NCBI GenBank assembly: GCA_027486405.1
Contig: JAIXPD010000015.1
Span: 1-64,000, forward strand
From: Azospirillum sp.
Lineage (GTDB): Bacteria; Pseudomonadota; Alphaproteobacteria; Azospirillales; Azospirillaceae
Length of the DNA stretch: 64,000 bases
Direction: 5' to 3'
Shown here: piece by piece, positions 50,208-59,337 of the stretch
How the letters are laid out: each line of letters starts with the position of its first letter
Numbering within the stretch: position 1 is the stretch's first letter
The notes under the pieces: generated by a model
What the model was told of the DNA's origin: nothing
The model's input: only the letters and a program-made list of their open reading frames with translations
Database searches by the model: none
Position numbers and translations under genes: made by a program

Positions 50208-51026
50208 ATGGACGCACGCCTTGACGCCGAACACCGCCAGCAGGAGATCGTCGCCCTGGTCCACGCCAAGGGGATGGTGCAGATCCAATGGCTGGCCGAG
50301 CATTTCGACGTCACGCCGCAAACCATCCGCCGCGACATCGAACATCTGGCCGGGCAAGCGGCGGTGCGCCGCTTCCGGGGCGGCGTCACCGTGCCGTCGA
50401 GCGTGGAGAACATCGCCTATTCCACCCGCCAGACCCTGATGGCGGACGAAAAGCGCAAGATCGCCGAGATGGTCGCCCGCCATGTGCCGGAGGACGCGTC
50501 CCTCTTCCTCAACATCGGCACGACGACGGAGGCGGTGGCCCAGGCGCTGTTGGGCCACAAGCGGCTGCGCGTGCTGACCAACAACCTGAACGTCGCCACC
50601 ATTCTGCACAAAAACACCAACTTCGCCCTGTCCATCGCGGGCGGCCAGGTGCGCGAACGCGACGGCGGCATCATCGGCGAGGCGACGGTGGAGTTCATCC
50701 GCCGCTACAAGGTCGACATCGGCATCATCGGCATCAGCGGCATCGACAGCGAAGGCGACCTTCTGGATTACGACGAACAGGAGGTCCGCGTCGCCCGCGC
50801 CATCATCGAAAGCTCCCGCCGCGTCTTCCTGGTGACGGACCACACCAAATTCGGCCGCAACGCCATGATCCGCATGGCCGACGTCCGCGTCCTCGACGAC
50901 CTCTTCACCGACCGCCTGCCCCCACCCGACCTGATGGAGGTCCTCTCCACCGCCGACTGCCAAGTCCACGTCGCCGACGGATCGGACAGCAACGGCGGCG
51001 CGGAGGAGAGCGGGGAGGAGGAGTAA
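50208..51026 (+). CDS. glpR: DeoR-family glycerol regulon repressor
   Basis: A 272-residue DeoR-family protein: N-terminal helix-turn-helix (about 8-62, RQQEIVALVHAKGMVQIQWLAEHFDVTPQTIRRDIEHLA) and a C-terminal sugar-phosphate sensor domain with NIGTTTEAVAQAL (about 100-113) and DHTKFGRNAMIRM. Sensor ligand is presumably glycerol-3-phosphate. The C-terminus ends in an acidic tail (GGAEESGEEE). Its position beside the glp operon supports the GlpR call. GGGAGAG lies before the ATG at 50208. Confidence 0.9.
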   Translation: MDARLDAEHRQQEIVALVHAKGMVQIQWLAEHFDVTPQTIRRDIEHLAGQAAVRRFRGGVTVPSSVENIAYSTRQTLMADEKRKIAEMVARHVPEDASLFLNIGTTTEAVAQALLGHKRLRVLTNNLNVATILHKNTNFALSIAGGQVRERDGGIIGEATVEFIRRYKVDIGIIGISGIDSEGDLLDYDEQEVRVARAIIESSRRVFLVTDHTKFGRNAMIRMADVRVLDDLFTDRLPPPDLMEVLSTADCQVHVADGSDSNGGAEESGEEE

Positions 51027-51033
51027 CTCCCCC

Positions 51034-51702
51034 TCAAAACACCGCGCGCAGCAGGCCCAGCGTGCGGGTGCGGGCCAGGGCGGCGCTGGCGGGGTGGTGG
51101 CTGGCCCGTTCGTCGCAGTTGAAACCGTGTCCGGCGGGGTAGAGGTGGACGGCCACCGTCGGGTGGCGGGCGCGCACCACCTCGGCCACCGACAGGGGGA
51201 TGGCGTGGTCCTGTTCGCCAAAATGCAGCAGGGTCGGCGCGCGCGGGGAATCGTCCAGGTTCTTGCCGATGTCGCCGCCGTAATAGCCGATGGCCGCGCG
51301 CAGCGGCAGGCGGGCCGCCGCCGCCCAGGTCAGGCTGCCGCCCCAGCAATAGCCGACCATCGCCGCCGCTCCGCCCAGCGCGTCCAGCCCGGCGGCGAGG
51401 TCGAGCAGCGCGTCGTCGGTGGACACCCGGCCTTTCAGGGCGCGCCCGCGCGCGACTCCAGCGTCGTCATAGGCGAGTTCAACCGCCGGTTCGGCCCGTT
51501 CGAACAGATCCGGGGCGATCACCCGATAGCCGTCCGCCGCAAAACCGTCGCACACCGCGCGGATGTGGCGGTTGATGCCGAAAATCTCCGGGGCCAGCAG
51601 GATGCGGCCGATCTCCTCCCCCCGCGCCGGGGCGTGGTAGGCGCGAAAACCGTGCCCGTCCGCCGCGCGCAGGCGCATCCAACCGCTGGTTTGTTCGTTC
51701 AT
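51034..51702 (-). CDS. Dienelactone hydrolase-family protein
   Basis: A 222-residue alpha/beta hydrolase with the dienelactone-hydrolase triad: Cys119 in GYCWGG, Asp165 in GEQDHAIPL and His192 in PAGHGFNC. Length fits the family. No chlorocatechol or aromatic-ring genes are near, so the natural substrate is unclear; many such enzymes hydrolyse unknown esters or lactones. The ATG at 51702 was preferred to that at 51711 because GAGCAGG is about 9 bases before it. It is convergent with glpR, 7 bp away, and divergent from guaC. Confidence 0.88.
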   Translation of the reverse strand: MNEQTSGWMRLRAADGHGFRAYHAPARGEEIGRILLAPEIFGINRHIRAVCDGFAADGYRVIAPDLFERAEPAVELAYDDAGVARGRALKGRVSTDDALLDLAAGLDALGGAAAMVGYCWGGSLTWAAAARLPLRAAIGYYGGDIGKNLDDSPRAPTLLHFGEQDHAIPLSVAEVVRARHPTVAVHLYPAGHGFNCDERASHHPASAALARTRTLGLLRAVF

Positions 51703-51850
51703 GCCGTTCATCCTGCTCTGTCCGTTGCCCGCTGTTCCAGGGTGGGGCGCACATCGGGCTTGCCGAAGCCGTTTCCCCCGCCCACTCTGTACAAGATAGA
51801 GCGCGTCTTTCAACCGGCAGCCCGGTCACGCGGGCAAGGACAGGTGAGCG

Positions 51851-52897
51851 GTGATCATCGAAAGCGACCTGAAGCTCGATTTCAAGGATGTGCTGATCCG
51901 GCCAAAGCGCAGCACCCTGCAAAGCCGCAACGACGTCAACATCAACCGGACCTTCACCTTTCTGCACAACCAGCGGGATTGGACCGGCTTCCCCCTGATC
52001 GCCGCCAACATGGATGTGGTCGGCACGATGGGCATGGCGCGCGCGCTGTCGCGCTATGGCGCGATGACCGCGCTGCACAAGCATTACCCGGCCGACGATC
52101 TGATCGCCTTCTTCCAGGGCGATGACTCCGGCAACGTCTTCTATTCCCTGGGCATCACCGACGCCGACGCCGAGAAATTCAAAGCGGTCAAGGCCAGGGC
52201 ACCGGTGGACAAGCTGTGCATCGACGTCGCCAACGGCTACACGGAACGCTTTGTCGACACCGTGGCCCGCATGCGCGAGGAAAACCCCGACATCGTCATC
52301 ATGGCGGGCAACGTCGTGACCGGCGACATGACCGAAGCGCTGCTGCTGGCCGGGGCCGACATCGTCAAGGTGGGCATCGGGCCGGGATCGGTCTGCACCA
52401 CCCGCAAGATGACCGGGGTTGGCTACCCGCAATTGTCGGCGATCATCGAATGCGCCGACGCCGCCCATGGGCTGAAGGGGCAGGTCTGCGGCGATGGCGG
52501 CTGCACCGTGCCGGGCGATCTGTCCAAGGCCTATGGCGCGGGGGCCGATTTCGTCATGCTGGGCGGCATGCTGGCCGGGCACGACGAATGCGAAGGCGAC
52601 CTGCGGTATGAGGAGCGGAATGGTCAGCGGACTGCGGTTGCCATGACCTTCTACGGCATGTCGTCCGACACGGCGATGCACAAATACGCGGGCGGCGTGG
52701 CGTCCTATCGCGCGTCGGAAGGCAAAACGGTGGAGGTCCCCTATCGCGGCCCGGTCGATGGAACCGTGCAGGAGATCATGGGCGGCGTGCGCAGCATGAT
52801 GACCTACATCGGGGCCACCAAGCTGAAGGAGGTCCCCAAACGCACCACCTTCGTCCGCGTCGGCGCGCAGCTCAACACGGTGTTCGGCGGCGGTTGA
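51851..52897 (+). CDS. guaC: GMP reductase
   Basis: A 348-residue IMPDH/GMPR-family enzyme reducing GMP to IMP with NADPH. The catalytic loop [20 protein letters not shown] carries Cys182, and the N-terminal [13 protein letters not shown] and the lack of CBS domains distinguish it from IMP dehydrogenase. The start is a GTG at 51851 preceded by GGACAGG. A stem-loop follows the stop at 52904. Confidence 0.96.
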   Translation: MIIESDLKLDFKDVLIRPKRSTLQSRNDVNINRTFTFLHNQRDWTGFPLIAANMDVVGTMGMARALSRYGAMTALHKHYPADDLIAFFQGDDSGNVFYSLGITDADAEKFKAVKARAPVDKLCIDVANGYTERFVDTVARMREENPDIVIMAGNVVTGDMTEALLLAGADIVKVGIGPGSVCTTRKMTGVGYPQLSAIIECADAAHGLKGQVCGDGGCTVPGDLSKAYGAGADFVMLGGMLAGHDECEGDLRYEERNGQRTAVAMTFYGMSSDTAMHKYAGGVASYRASEGKTVEVPYRGPVDGTVQEIMGGVRSMMTYIGATKLKEVPKRTTFVRVGAQLNTVFGGG

Positions 52898-52903
52898 ACC
52901 TCC

Positions 52904-52930
52904 CTGCGGCGGGAAAACCTCCCGCCGCAG
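52904..52930 (+). terminator. Stem-loop after guaC
   Basis: CTGCGGCGGGA and TCCCGCCGCAG form a perfect 11-bp stem around loop AAACC, 7 bp past the stop. No T-run follows, so it may be Rho-assisted or only stabilise the mRNA end. Confidence 0.5.
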
Positions 52931-52960
52931 AGCCTGTTCAATGCGTCGAATCGATTTCGA

Positions 52961-52996
52961 CTGAACACCGCGCTTTAACTGAACACCGCGCTTTAA
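52961..52996. repeat. Perfect 18-bp tandem duplication at a gene end
   Basis: CTGAACACCGCGCTTTAA occurs twice head to tail (52961-52978, 52979-52996). The second unit covers the stop codon of the solute-binding-protein gene, so a duplicate stop-containing segment lies just beyond it. Confidence 0.9.
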
Positions 52997-53796
52997 CTGC
53001 CAAGCGCGTTGGACAAAATGGCAGCAGCGTCGATTTTCGCCAGCCCTTCGGCGAACGCCTTTGCTAATTCCTGACCCTTCGCATCCTTGCGGAAAGCGAT
53101 GTGCAGGGTCTTGTTCTCAAGGATCTTGGAATTGAACCGCAGCTTGTCGGCCGATGCCTTCAAATCCGGCGTGGAGCGGATCAGGTCGTTCATCACGGCG
53201 CGGTCGATCACCGCCAGATCGATCCGCTCGGCCAGCAGCTTTTTCAGATTGGTCAGATCGGTGTTGGCCTTGTCGGCGTGCAACTCACCCTTGGCGATGC
53301 GGCTGTCGAACTCCTCGGTGTTCACATAGCCATCGACGACGCCGATCCGCTTGCCCGCCAAATCCGACAGGCTGGACCAGGACACCGGGGCCGCCGTCCG
53401 TTCGGCAAAGCCCAACGGGCTGCTTCCCAGCGGCACCGACAGGGTAAAGTCGCGCTCCACCTCCGCCCCGGCGTATTCGGGGAAATAGCCCTGGAACTCA
53501 CCGCCATCCTTCACCTGCGCCACGGCGCGGTTCCAGGGGTAGAACAGCACCTCCACCGAATAACCGACGGCGGCGAAGGCGGCGCGCACCACGGCGACGG
53601 CGGCCCCCTTGTCCTTCAGCGCGTCGCCGCTGAAGGGCGGCCAATCCAACGAGGTCAGGCGGACGATCTTGTCCTGGGCGGCGGCGGGGGTGATCGACAC
53701 GGGCAGAGCGACGGTCAGCAGGGCCAACGCGGCGGTGGCGATGGTCAAGAAACGGCGTCGACGGAAGCCGGAAAATGGATGAGGAATGTTGCGCAT
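52993..53796 (-). CDS. Orphan periplasmic solute-binding protein, family 3
   Basis: A 267-residue secreted protein. The signal peptide ends near residue 41 (ALLTVALPVSITPAAA-Q). The mature part has the type-II binding-protein fold of polar amino-acid carriers (LDWPPFSGDALKDKGAAVAVVRAAFAAVGYSVEV, then LAGKRIGVVDGYVN). No permease or ATPase gene is adjacent, so it may serve a distant transporter or act as a ligand sensor. Its stop lies within an 18-bp tandem duplication. Confidence 0.85.
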   Translation of the reverse strand: MRNIPHPFSGFRRRRFLTIATAALALLTVALPVSITPAAAQDKIVRLTSLDWPPFSGDALKDKGAAVAVVRAAFAAVGYSVEVLFYPWNRAVAQVKDGGEFQGYFPEYAGAEVERDFTLSVPLGSSPLGFAERTAAPVSWSSLSDLAGKRIGVVDGYVNTEEFDSRIAKGELHADKANTDLTNLKKLLAERIDLAVIDRAVMNDLIRSTPDLKASADKLRFNSKILENKTLHIAFRKDAKGQELAKAFAEGLAKIDAAAILSNALGS

Positions 53797-53899
53797 CGGA
53801 CGACCTCATGCCTTGGACGGGGTGGTGTTGCCAAGGGTAGCACACCGCGCCCACGCCAGACGTGACGCTTCCGTGACGACGAGCACAGAGCACCGAGGA

Positions 53900-54538
53900 T
53901 CAAACCCGGCGGGCGAGCGCCAGCAACCCACCGGCCCCGATCATCAAACCGCCGGTCAGGCGGTTGAGCGCGCGTGCGGCCGACGCGTTGGTCAGCCGCG
54001 CGGCCAGCCGGTCGCCACCGACGGCGTAGGCCATGATCCAACCGAACTCGCTCACCGTCATCGCGGCGATCAGCAGGGTCAGTTGCGGGGCCAACGGGGC
54101 GGCGGCGTCGATGAATTGCGGAAACAGCGCGGCCATGAACACCAAGGCCTTGGGATTGCTGAAGGCGACCAGCATGCCGCGCAGGAACAGGCGGACGGGC
54201 GCGCCCTCCCCCACACCCGACATGGCGGCGTCATCGCGCGGCCCGGCCTCCGTCACCGGCGCGCGCCACGCGGCGATGCCCAGCCAGGTCAGATAGGCGA
54301 CACCGGCCCAACGCACCGCTTCGAACGCGACGACGGAGGTGGAGAGCAGCGCACCCAGGCCGAAGGCCGACAGCGTGGCCATGATCGCCAGCGCCACGCA
54401 CATGCCGACCCCGCCCCACACGGCGCGGCGCGCGCCAAAGCGCAGCCCCAGGCTCATCGCCAACAGCATGTTTGGGCCGGGCGTCGCCGAGATGAAAAAG
54501 GCGGTGGCGAAGAAGAAGGCGAGGGTCTGCCAAGTCAT
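53900..54538 (-). CDS. LysE/RhtB-family amino-acid exporter
   Basis: A 212-residue inner-membrane protein with six hydrophobic segments and the family opening FFISATPGPNMLLAMSLGLRFG (about 14-35). RhtB-like proteins export homoserine, threonine or other amino acids; the substrate cannot be predicted. It is transcribed alone. Upstream of its start lies repeat copy 4. Confidence 0.9.
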   Translation of the reverse strand: MTWQTLAFFFATAFFISATPGPNMLLAMSLGLRFGARRAVWGGVGMCVALAIMATLSAFGLGALLSTSVVAFEAVRWAGVAYLTWLGIAAWRAPVTEAGPRDDAAMSGVGEGAPVRLFLRGMLVAFSNPKALVFMAALFPQFIDAAAPLAPQLTLLIAAMTVSEFGWIMAYAVGGDRLAARLTNASAARALNRLTGGLMIGAGGLLALARRV

Positions 54539-54680
54539 CGACGGCGGCTCCGGTGATGGGTGAAACGCGGGTGCGGGGGATCAGGGGACCACGAACATTT
54601 CCCCCCGGCAACCGTCATCAGCGTCAGCGCAGCCATGCGGCGATCCGATCGCGCAACCTTTGCCACCGCGCCCCTGACAG
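54539..54680. other. Region upstream of the LysE-family gene
   Basis: Part of the 489-bp gap between two divergent genes. No gene or clear promoter is recognised. The rest of the gap is filled by repeat copy 4 and the 5' region of the YitT gene (54928-55027). Confidence 0.4.
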
Positions 54681-54927
54681 CAGGGCGATCCCTTGAACAA
54701 GCGATCAACGTCACTCCAGAAGGAATGGACACGGATTTCACGGACAAAATGAGGGATTGCGCGAATTTTCGACTCCCATTGCGTCCTGCATCCCATCATG
54801 AGGGTTGCCGCACAATCGCAAACAGGGTGGCTCTGATGCGTGTTCCGCGAAATCCGTGAAAAAATCCGTGAAATCCGTGGCAACTCTTGTTCCGGTCTGG
54901 GAGATGATGCTTCAACCGATTGCCCTG
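54681..54927 (-). repeat. Dispersed ~247-bp terminal-inverted-repeat element, copy 4
   Basis: Ends are CAGGGCGATCCCTTGAA (54681-54697) and TTCAACCGATTGCCCTG (54911-54927), each with one or two changes from the other copies. Oriented like copy 2. It is the most diverged copy and lies between the divergent lysE-like and yitT-like genes, about 100 bp upstream of the latter's start. Confidence 0.85.
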
Positions 54928-55027
54928 CCCCCGACATCATGCCCCGTTGACAGGCCACCCGCGCGGGAGTTTGTTGCACCGCACGCAAACCATTCCGCAA
55001 AACCATGTCGACGCACCGGAGGCCATT

Positions 55028-55663
55028 TTGGCAGACGCCGCCACATCCCCCGCCCCTGCTTTGCCGGTGGAGCGTCATCGCCTGTACGAAGACGCGCTGG
55101 CGATGCTGCTCGGCACGCTGTTCATCGCGCTGGGCATGCTGATGTACACGAAAACCACGCTGCTGACCGGCGGGGTGGCGGGGGCGGCCCTGCTGCTCAG
55201 CTACGTCACCCGGCTGGATTTCGGCGCGCTGTTCTTTCTGGTCAACATGCCGTTCTACGCGCTGGCCTGGAAGCGGATGGGCTGGATGTTCACACTGCGC
55301 ACCGCCATCGCCGTCGGGCTGGTCGCGCTGTTCTCCCGCCTGACCGGCGGTTGGATCGGGCTGGAGCGTCTCGATCCGCTCTACGCCACGGTGATCGGCG
55401 GCGGGTTGTTCGGCACTGGGATGCTGATGCTGTTCCGCCACCGCACCGGCCTGGGCGGGATCAACATCCTGGCGCTGTATCTGCAAGAGCGCCACGGCGT
55501 GCGCGCGGGCTATTTCCAGTTGGCGGTCGATCTGGTGATTCTGGCCGCCGCGTTCTTCGTGCTGGCCCCGGACCAACTGCTGCTGTCGGTGGTGGGGGCG
55601 GTGATCGTCAATCTTCTGTTGGCGATCAACCACAAGCCCGGCCGGTATCTGGGTGTGAGCTGA
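55028..55663 (+). CDS. YitT-family membrane protein
   Basis: A 211-residue protein with five or six membrane segments and two related halves (LTGGVAGAALLLSYVTRLDFG and TGLGGINILALYLQERHG) as in the YitT/DUF161 family. The C-terminal DUF2179 cytoplasmic domain of many homologues is absent. I choose the TTG at 55028 because GGAGG lies 5 bases before it; an in-frame ATG at 54920 would start inside the repeat element and add unconserved residues. Function of the family is unknown. Confidence 0.82.
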   Translation: MADAATSPAPALPVERHRLYEDALAMLLGTLFIALGMLMYTKTTLLTGGVAGAALLLSYVTRLDFGALFFLVNMPFYALAWKRMGWMFTLRTAIAVGLVALFSRLTGGWIGLERLDPLYATVIGGGLFGTGMLMLFRHRTGLGGINILALYLQERHGVRAGYFQLAVDLVILAAAFFVLAPDQLLLSVVGAVIVNLLLAINHKPGRYLGVS

Positions 55664-55714
55664 TCCAAGCAAAAGCGCCACGGCGGAACAACACCGCCGT
55701 GGCGTTTCCAGCGG

Positions 55715-56956
55715 TTACGCCGCCAGCAGGTCGGCCAACGCGCGGGCCACCACCAACGTCGCCTTGCGCAGATCCTCCAGCTTCAGCTTTTCATCGGCGC
55801 GGTGGCCGTTGGCCTCCAGCAGGTCGCGCGGCCCGGCCCCATAGAGCACCGTCGGGATCCCGGCTTCCGAATAATGGCGGGCGTCGGTGTAGAGCGGGAT
55901 GCCGGTCTGGCCGACCGGCTGGCCCAGCACCGCTTCGGCGTGACCGGCGAACAGCGCGGCCAGACGCGGCGCGTCGCCGACCGAACGGAAGGGACGGGCC
56001 AGCAGCACCCGGCGGACGCTGACGCGGATGCCCTCGCGCCCGGCCACCGCCTGTTCGATCAGGGCGCGCAGACCGGCTTCGACCTCCGCCGGGTTTTCCT
56101 CGGGAATCATGCGGCGGTCGAGGCGGAAGGTGACGCGGTCCGGCACGACGTTGGTGTTGATGCCGCCCTGGATCAGGCCGATGGTCAGCGACGGGCAGGT
56201 GATGCCGGTGACGGCGGACCGTTGTTTGGCCAAATCGGGCCGGTGGGCGTACAGGGCGGACAGGATGCCGTTCGCCGCCTCCAACGCGTCGAAGCCGGTG
56301 TCGGGACGGGCGGCGTGGGCGGATTTGCCATCGACCTGCACCTCCAGATGCAGGCAGCCGTTGTGCGCCGTCACCACCGAATAGGCAAAGCTGGCCGACA
56401 CCGCGTAATCGGGCTTGGACAGCCCCTGATCGAGCAGCCATTTCGGCCCAATCTCGCCCCCGGCCTCCTCGTCATAGGTCAGGTGGAGTTCGACCGTGCC
56501 CGCCAGCGGCGCGGCGGTCGCCATCAGCGCCTTCAAGGCAAAGGCGTAGGTGGCGAAATCCGATTTCGACACGGCCACGCCGCGCCCATACATCACGCCG
56601 TCGCGGATGTCCGCGCCATAGGGGTCGCTGGACCAGCCCTCGCCCGGCGGCACGACGTCGCCATGCGCGTTCAGGGCCACGGTCGGGCCGTCGCCGAAGC
56701 GGTGGCGCACAATCAGGTTGGTGGCGCTGATCATGCCGTTGGCGCGGACCAGATCGGCCGGGACCGGGTGGCGCTCCACGGTGAAGCCCATCGCCTCCAG
56801 CAGCTCCGCCGCGCGGGCGGCGTGGGGGGCGCAATCGCCCGCCGGGTTGTCCGACGGAACCTTGACCAGTTCGGCCAGAAAGCGGGTTTCGGCGTCAAAA
56901 TCGGCGTCAACGGCGTCCGCCAGGGCGGCGTAAAGGGCGGTGTTCGGGGTGGTCAT
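55715..56956 (-). CDS. M20-family metallopeptidase / deacylase (ArgE-DapE type)
   Basis: A 413-residue zinc hydrolase with the M20 landmarks: NAHGDVVPPGEGWSSDPYG (about 95-113, first metal ligand), YDEEAGGEIG (about 160, catalytic Glu and metal Glu), a dimerisation domain (about 205-315) and the late His in TDARHYSEAGIPTVLYG. The substrate may be an acylated amino acid. Its start overlaps the end of the upstream hydrolase gene by 4 bp (ATGA), so the pair form a two-enzyme operon. Confidence 0.88.
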   Translation of the reverse strand: MTTPNTALYAALADAVDADFDAETRFLAELVKVPSDNPAGDCAPHAARAAELLEAMGFTVERHPVPADLVRANGMISATNLIVRHRFGDGPTVALNAHGDVVPPGEGWSSDPYGADIRDGVMYGRGVAVSKSDFATYAFALKALMATAAPLAGTVELHLTYDEEAGGEIGPKWLLDQGLSKPDYAVSASFAYSVVTAHNGCLHLEVQVDGKSAHAARPDTGFDALEAANGILSALYAHRPDLAKQRSAVTGITCPSLTIGLIQGGINTNVVPDRVTFRLDRRMIPEENPAEVEAGLRALIEQAVAGREGIRVSVRRVLLARPFRSVGDAPRLAALFAGHAEAVLGQPVGQTGIPLYTDARHYSEAGIPTVLYGAGPRDLLEANGHRADEKLKLEDLRKATLVVARALADLLAA

Positions 56957-58203
56957 GAACGGGCTTCCGATGCGGGCTGAAAATGGTCAACGAAATGGGC
57001 GAGCACGCGGGCACCCGTTTCGGCGTCGGCGGCGGTGATGCGTTCGGCGGGGTTGTGGGAAATGCCCCGTTCGCAGCGCACGAACAGCATGGCGATGTCG
57101 GTCAGCGCGGCCACCGCCATGGCGTCGTGACCGGCCCCGCTGGGCAGTTCCGGGGCCTCCAGCCCCAGCGCGCGGGCCGATTGGGCCAGTTGCGCCATCA
57201 GGGCGGGGCAGCAGGCCACGGCCGGGCTGTCGTGCAGCGGCGCGATGGACACCGAGACGCCGCGCTGGTCGGCGATGGCCTCCAGCCGGGCGCGGACGGC
57301 GGCCACCCGCTCCAGCCGCAGGGCGTCGCGGTCGGCGCGCAGATCGATGGTGAAGCGGACGCGCCCGGCGATGACGTTGGTCGCCCCCGGCGTCGCTTCG
57401 ATCCGACCGACGGTGCCGACCAGCCGTTCCTGGCCGGAACACAGGCTTTCCACCGCCAAAATCATCTCGGCGGCGGCGGCCAGCGCGTCGCGCCGCAGGG
57501 TCATCGGCACGGTTCCGGCGTGCCCGGCGAAGCCCTCCACCGTCACCGCCAGACGGGTGGCCCCGGCGATGGCGGTGACGACGCCCACCGGCTGGCCCAA
57601 CGCCTCCAGCACCGGCCCCTGTTCGATGTGCAGTTCGACATAGCCCGCGACCCGATCGGGGCGGTGGGCCGCGCTGGCCCAGGCGGCGGGATCCTGACCG
57701 AAGGCGGCGAGCGCGTCGCCCAGCCGGACACCGTCGGCGTCGCGGCTGTCCAGCACCGCCGGGTCGAAGGTTCCGGCGATGGCGCGGCTGCCGATCAGGG
57801 TGGACTGAAAGCGAACGCCCTCTTCATCGCCAAAGCCGATGACCTCGACCGCGAAGGGCAGGCGGCGGCCACGCGCGTGCAGATCGGCGACCACGGCGAT
57901 GCCCGACAGCACGCCCAGCATCCCGTCATACTTGCCCGCGTCGCGCACGGTGTCGAGGTGGGAGCCGATGAGCAGGGCGGGCAGGCCCGGCCTGTCGCCC
58001 TCATACCGGCCGATGATGTTGCCCAGCGCGTCTTCCCGCACCGCCATCCCGGCTTCCACCATCCAGGCGGCGACCAGATCGTTGGCGCGGCGGTGTTCGG
58101 GGGTCAGGTAATGGCGCGACAGCCGCCCCTCGTCGGCGCTGATCGCCGCCAGCGCGTCGCTGCGCTCAAGAAGGGATTGCCCGGAAAGCGGCGGATGAGG
58201 CAT
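56953..58203 (-). CDS. Allantoate amidohydrolase / N-carbamoyl-amino-acid hydrolase
   Basis: A 416-residue M20-like amidohydrolase of the AllC/HyuC group. Metal-binding motifs are GSHLDTVRDAGKYDGMLGVLSG (about 83-104), GFGDEEGVRF (about 126-135) and the dimer-contact ELHIEQGPVLEALGQPVGVV. The C-terminal SGAGHDAM and GISHNPAERI segments are typical. It removes the carbamoyl group in hydantoin or ureide breakdown. With the downstream M20 gene it could process carbamoylated or acylated amino acids in two steps. No other purine or ureide genes are in the window, so I cannot choose between allantoate and carbamoyl-amino acid. Confidence 0.87.
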   Translation of the reverse strand: MPHPPLSGQSLLERSDALAAISADEGRLSRHYLTPEHRRANDLVAAWMVEAGMAVREDALGNIIGRYEGDRPGLPALLIGSHLDTVRDAGKYDGMLGVLSGIAVVADLHARGRRLPFAVEVIGFGDEEGVRFQSTLIGSRAIAGTFDPAVLDSRDADGVRLGDALAAFGQDPAAWASAAHRPDRVAGYVELHIEQGPVLEALGQPVGVVTAIAGATRLAVTVEGFAGHAGTVPMTLRRDALAAAAEMILAVESLCSGQERLVGTVGRIEATPGATNVIAGRVRFTIDLRADRDALRLERVAAVRARLEAIADQRGVSVSIAPLHDSPAVACCPALMAQLAQSARALGLEAPELPSGAGHDAMAVAALTDIAMLFVRCERGISHNPAERITAADAETGARVLAHFVDHFQPASEARS

Positions 58204-58515
58204 CGGGGAATCGTCCCAAACAAACGGAAATACCCGGCATCATAGTATCCCGGCTTTCCCGCCCCCTAGCCCCCATGCCGTGAAGACAGTTTCAAAGAAT
58301 CCCGAAGCCCGCCCGCCAACCGGGCACGGTTCGCGTGTCCCCACCCATTGTCTATGACGTAGGAGAGACTATCTGAAAAACAGAACCGCGCGCATTGTGA
58401 TGGTGGCGTCGCGCCACCAAACAAAACGCACCGCACATTGAGCAGATGCAAAATATTGTGCAGATGCGAAAGAGCGTGAGGACAAGACACACGCATCGTC
58501 TTGGGGAGGCTCGCA
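58204..58515. other. Divergent intergenic region with a perfect hairpin and a direct repeat
   Basis: A 312-bp gap without a gene. It contains TGGTGGCG-TCG-CGCCACCA (58401-58419), a perfect 8-bp stem, and a direct repeat CAGATGC at 58443-58449 and 58461-58467, 18 bp apart, in an AT-richer stretch. These lie upstream of the 90-residue gene and could be regulator-binding sites. Confidence 0.5.
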
Positions 58516-58788
58516 ATGCATCCATTCGAAAACGCAACACCGATATCAGGCCCGGCAACGGGACGTTTTTCCTTCACCCTGTCCGCCGCCCAGATGGCCC
58601 AGGCCCAGACGCTGGCCGGGTGGATCACCCTGATCGCCGAGGATCGGGGAATGGATGAAGGGGCGCTCGCCGCCGCCACCGGCCTGGATGTGGAGGATGT
58701 GCGCGCCGTTCTGTGCGGCGCGGTGATGATGATCCCGTTGATCGTGCTGGACCACGCGTTGCGCCGCCTGGAAGGGCGCGTGCACTGA
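58516..58788 (+). CDS. Small unknown protein
   Basis: A 90-residue protein beginning at the ATG at 58516, with GGGGAGG 7 bases upstream, which supports real translation. The middle reads ALAAATGLDVEDVRAVLCGAVMMIPLIVLDHALRRL and looks like a small all-helical bundle with a helix-turn-helix-like pattern. I recognise no family and assign no function. Codon use matches the neighbours. Confidence 0.6.
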   Translation: MHPFENATPISGPATGRFSFTLSAAQMAQAQTLAGWITLIAEDRGMDEGALAAATGLDVEDVRAVLCGAVMMIPLIVLDHALRRLEGRVH

Positions 58789-58838
58789 CGGCGGAGCCAG
58801 CCAGCACGAAAGAGCCAGCACAGCAAAGAGCGGCACGA

Positions 58839-58872
58839 AAAAGGGGCGGCACCGGATCGTGTGCCGCCCCTT
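58839..58872 (-). terminator. Terminator of the 69-residue gene
   Basis: AAGGGGCGGCAC (58841-58852) and GTGCCGCCCCTT (58861-58872) pair perfectly around an 8-base loop. Read on the minus strand the stem is followed by TTTTTCG, a good intrinsic terminator 57 bp past the stop of the minus-strand gene. It may also act on the plus-strand 90-residue gene. Confidence 0.8.
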
Positions 58873-58928
58873 CGCTGGACCGCAGACGCCGCTTGGCCGA
58901 CGCCGCCTGGCCGACGCCGCCTGAACAA

Positions 58929-59138
58929 TCAGGCGACCGCCAAAACGTCCCAGGTGATGTTCGCCGGCGCGGTCAGGTGAATGCGGTAGAGCATGCCAGC
59001 CTGATCGACCAGAATGTCGGACACCGGGTTTTTCGCCGACAGATCGGTGACGGCGGCGCGGACGTTGCGCGGCAGATCATCCAGCGAAACGGTGCGATAG
59101 CCGACTTTGTCGGACAGCTTGACGGTTTTGTTGCCCAT
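58929..59138 (-). CDS. Small unknown protein
   Basis: A 69-residue protein starting MGNKTVKLSDKVGYRTVSLD. The C-terminal half (DILVDQAGMLYRIHLTAPANITWDVLAVA) predicts mostly beta strands. The ATG at 59138 has only a weak ribosome-binding site; an in-frame ATG at 59228 would add 30 residues. A strong terminator follows it, supporting a real transcription unit. No family recognised. Confidence 0.55.
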   Translation of the reverse strand: MGNKTVKLSDKVGYRTVSLDDLPRNVRAAVTDLSAKNPVSDILVDQAGMLYRIHLTAPANITWDVLAVA

Positions 59139-59337
59139 GATGAGGCGCTCGATTCCAAACGGTGATGCAAGACGGGTGAAGCGGGGGGTAAAAAGATCGC
59201 GGGACAATGCTCCCGGCTGGTTAAGCAAAGGTTAACCTTTTTCACCATCCACGCAGGCCAGCCGCGCGGACTCCGCACGCCGTGCGTGGCCTCATCAACC
59301 ATCGCCGAATCGAACAAACAGACCGAAACGAGCCGCT

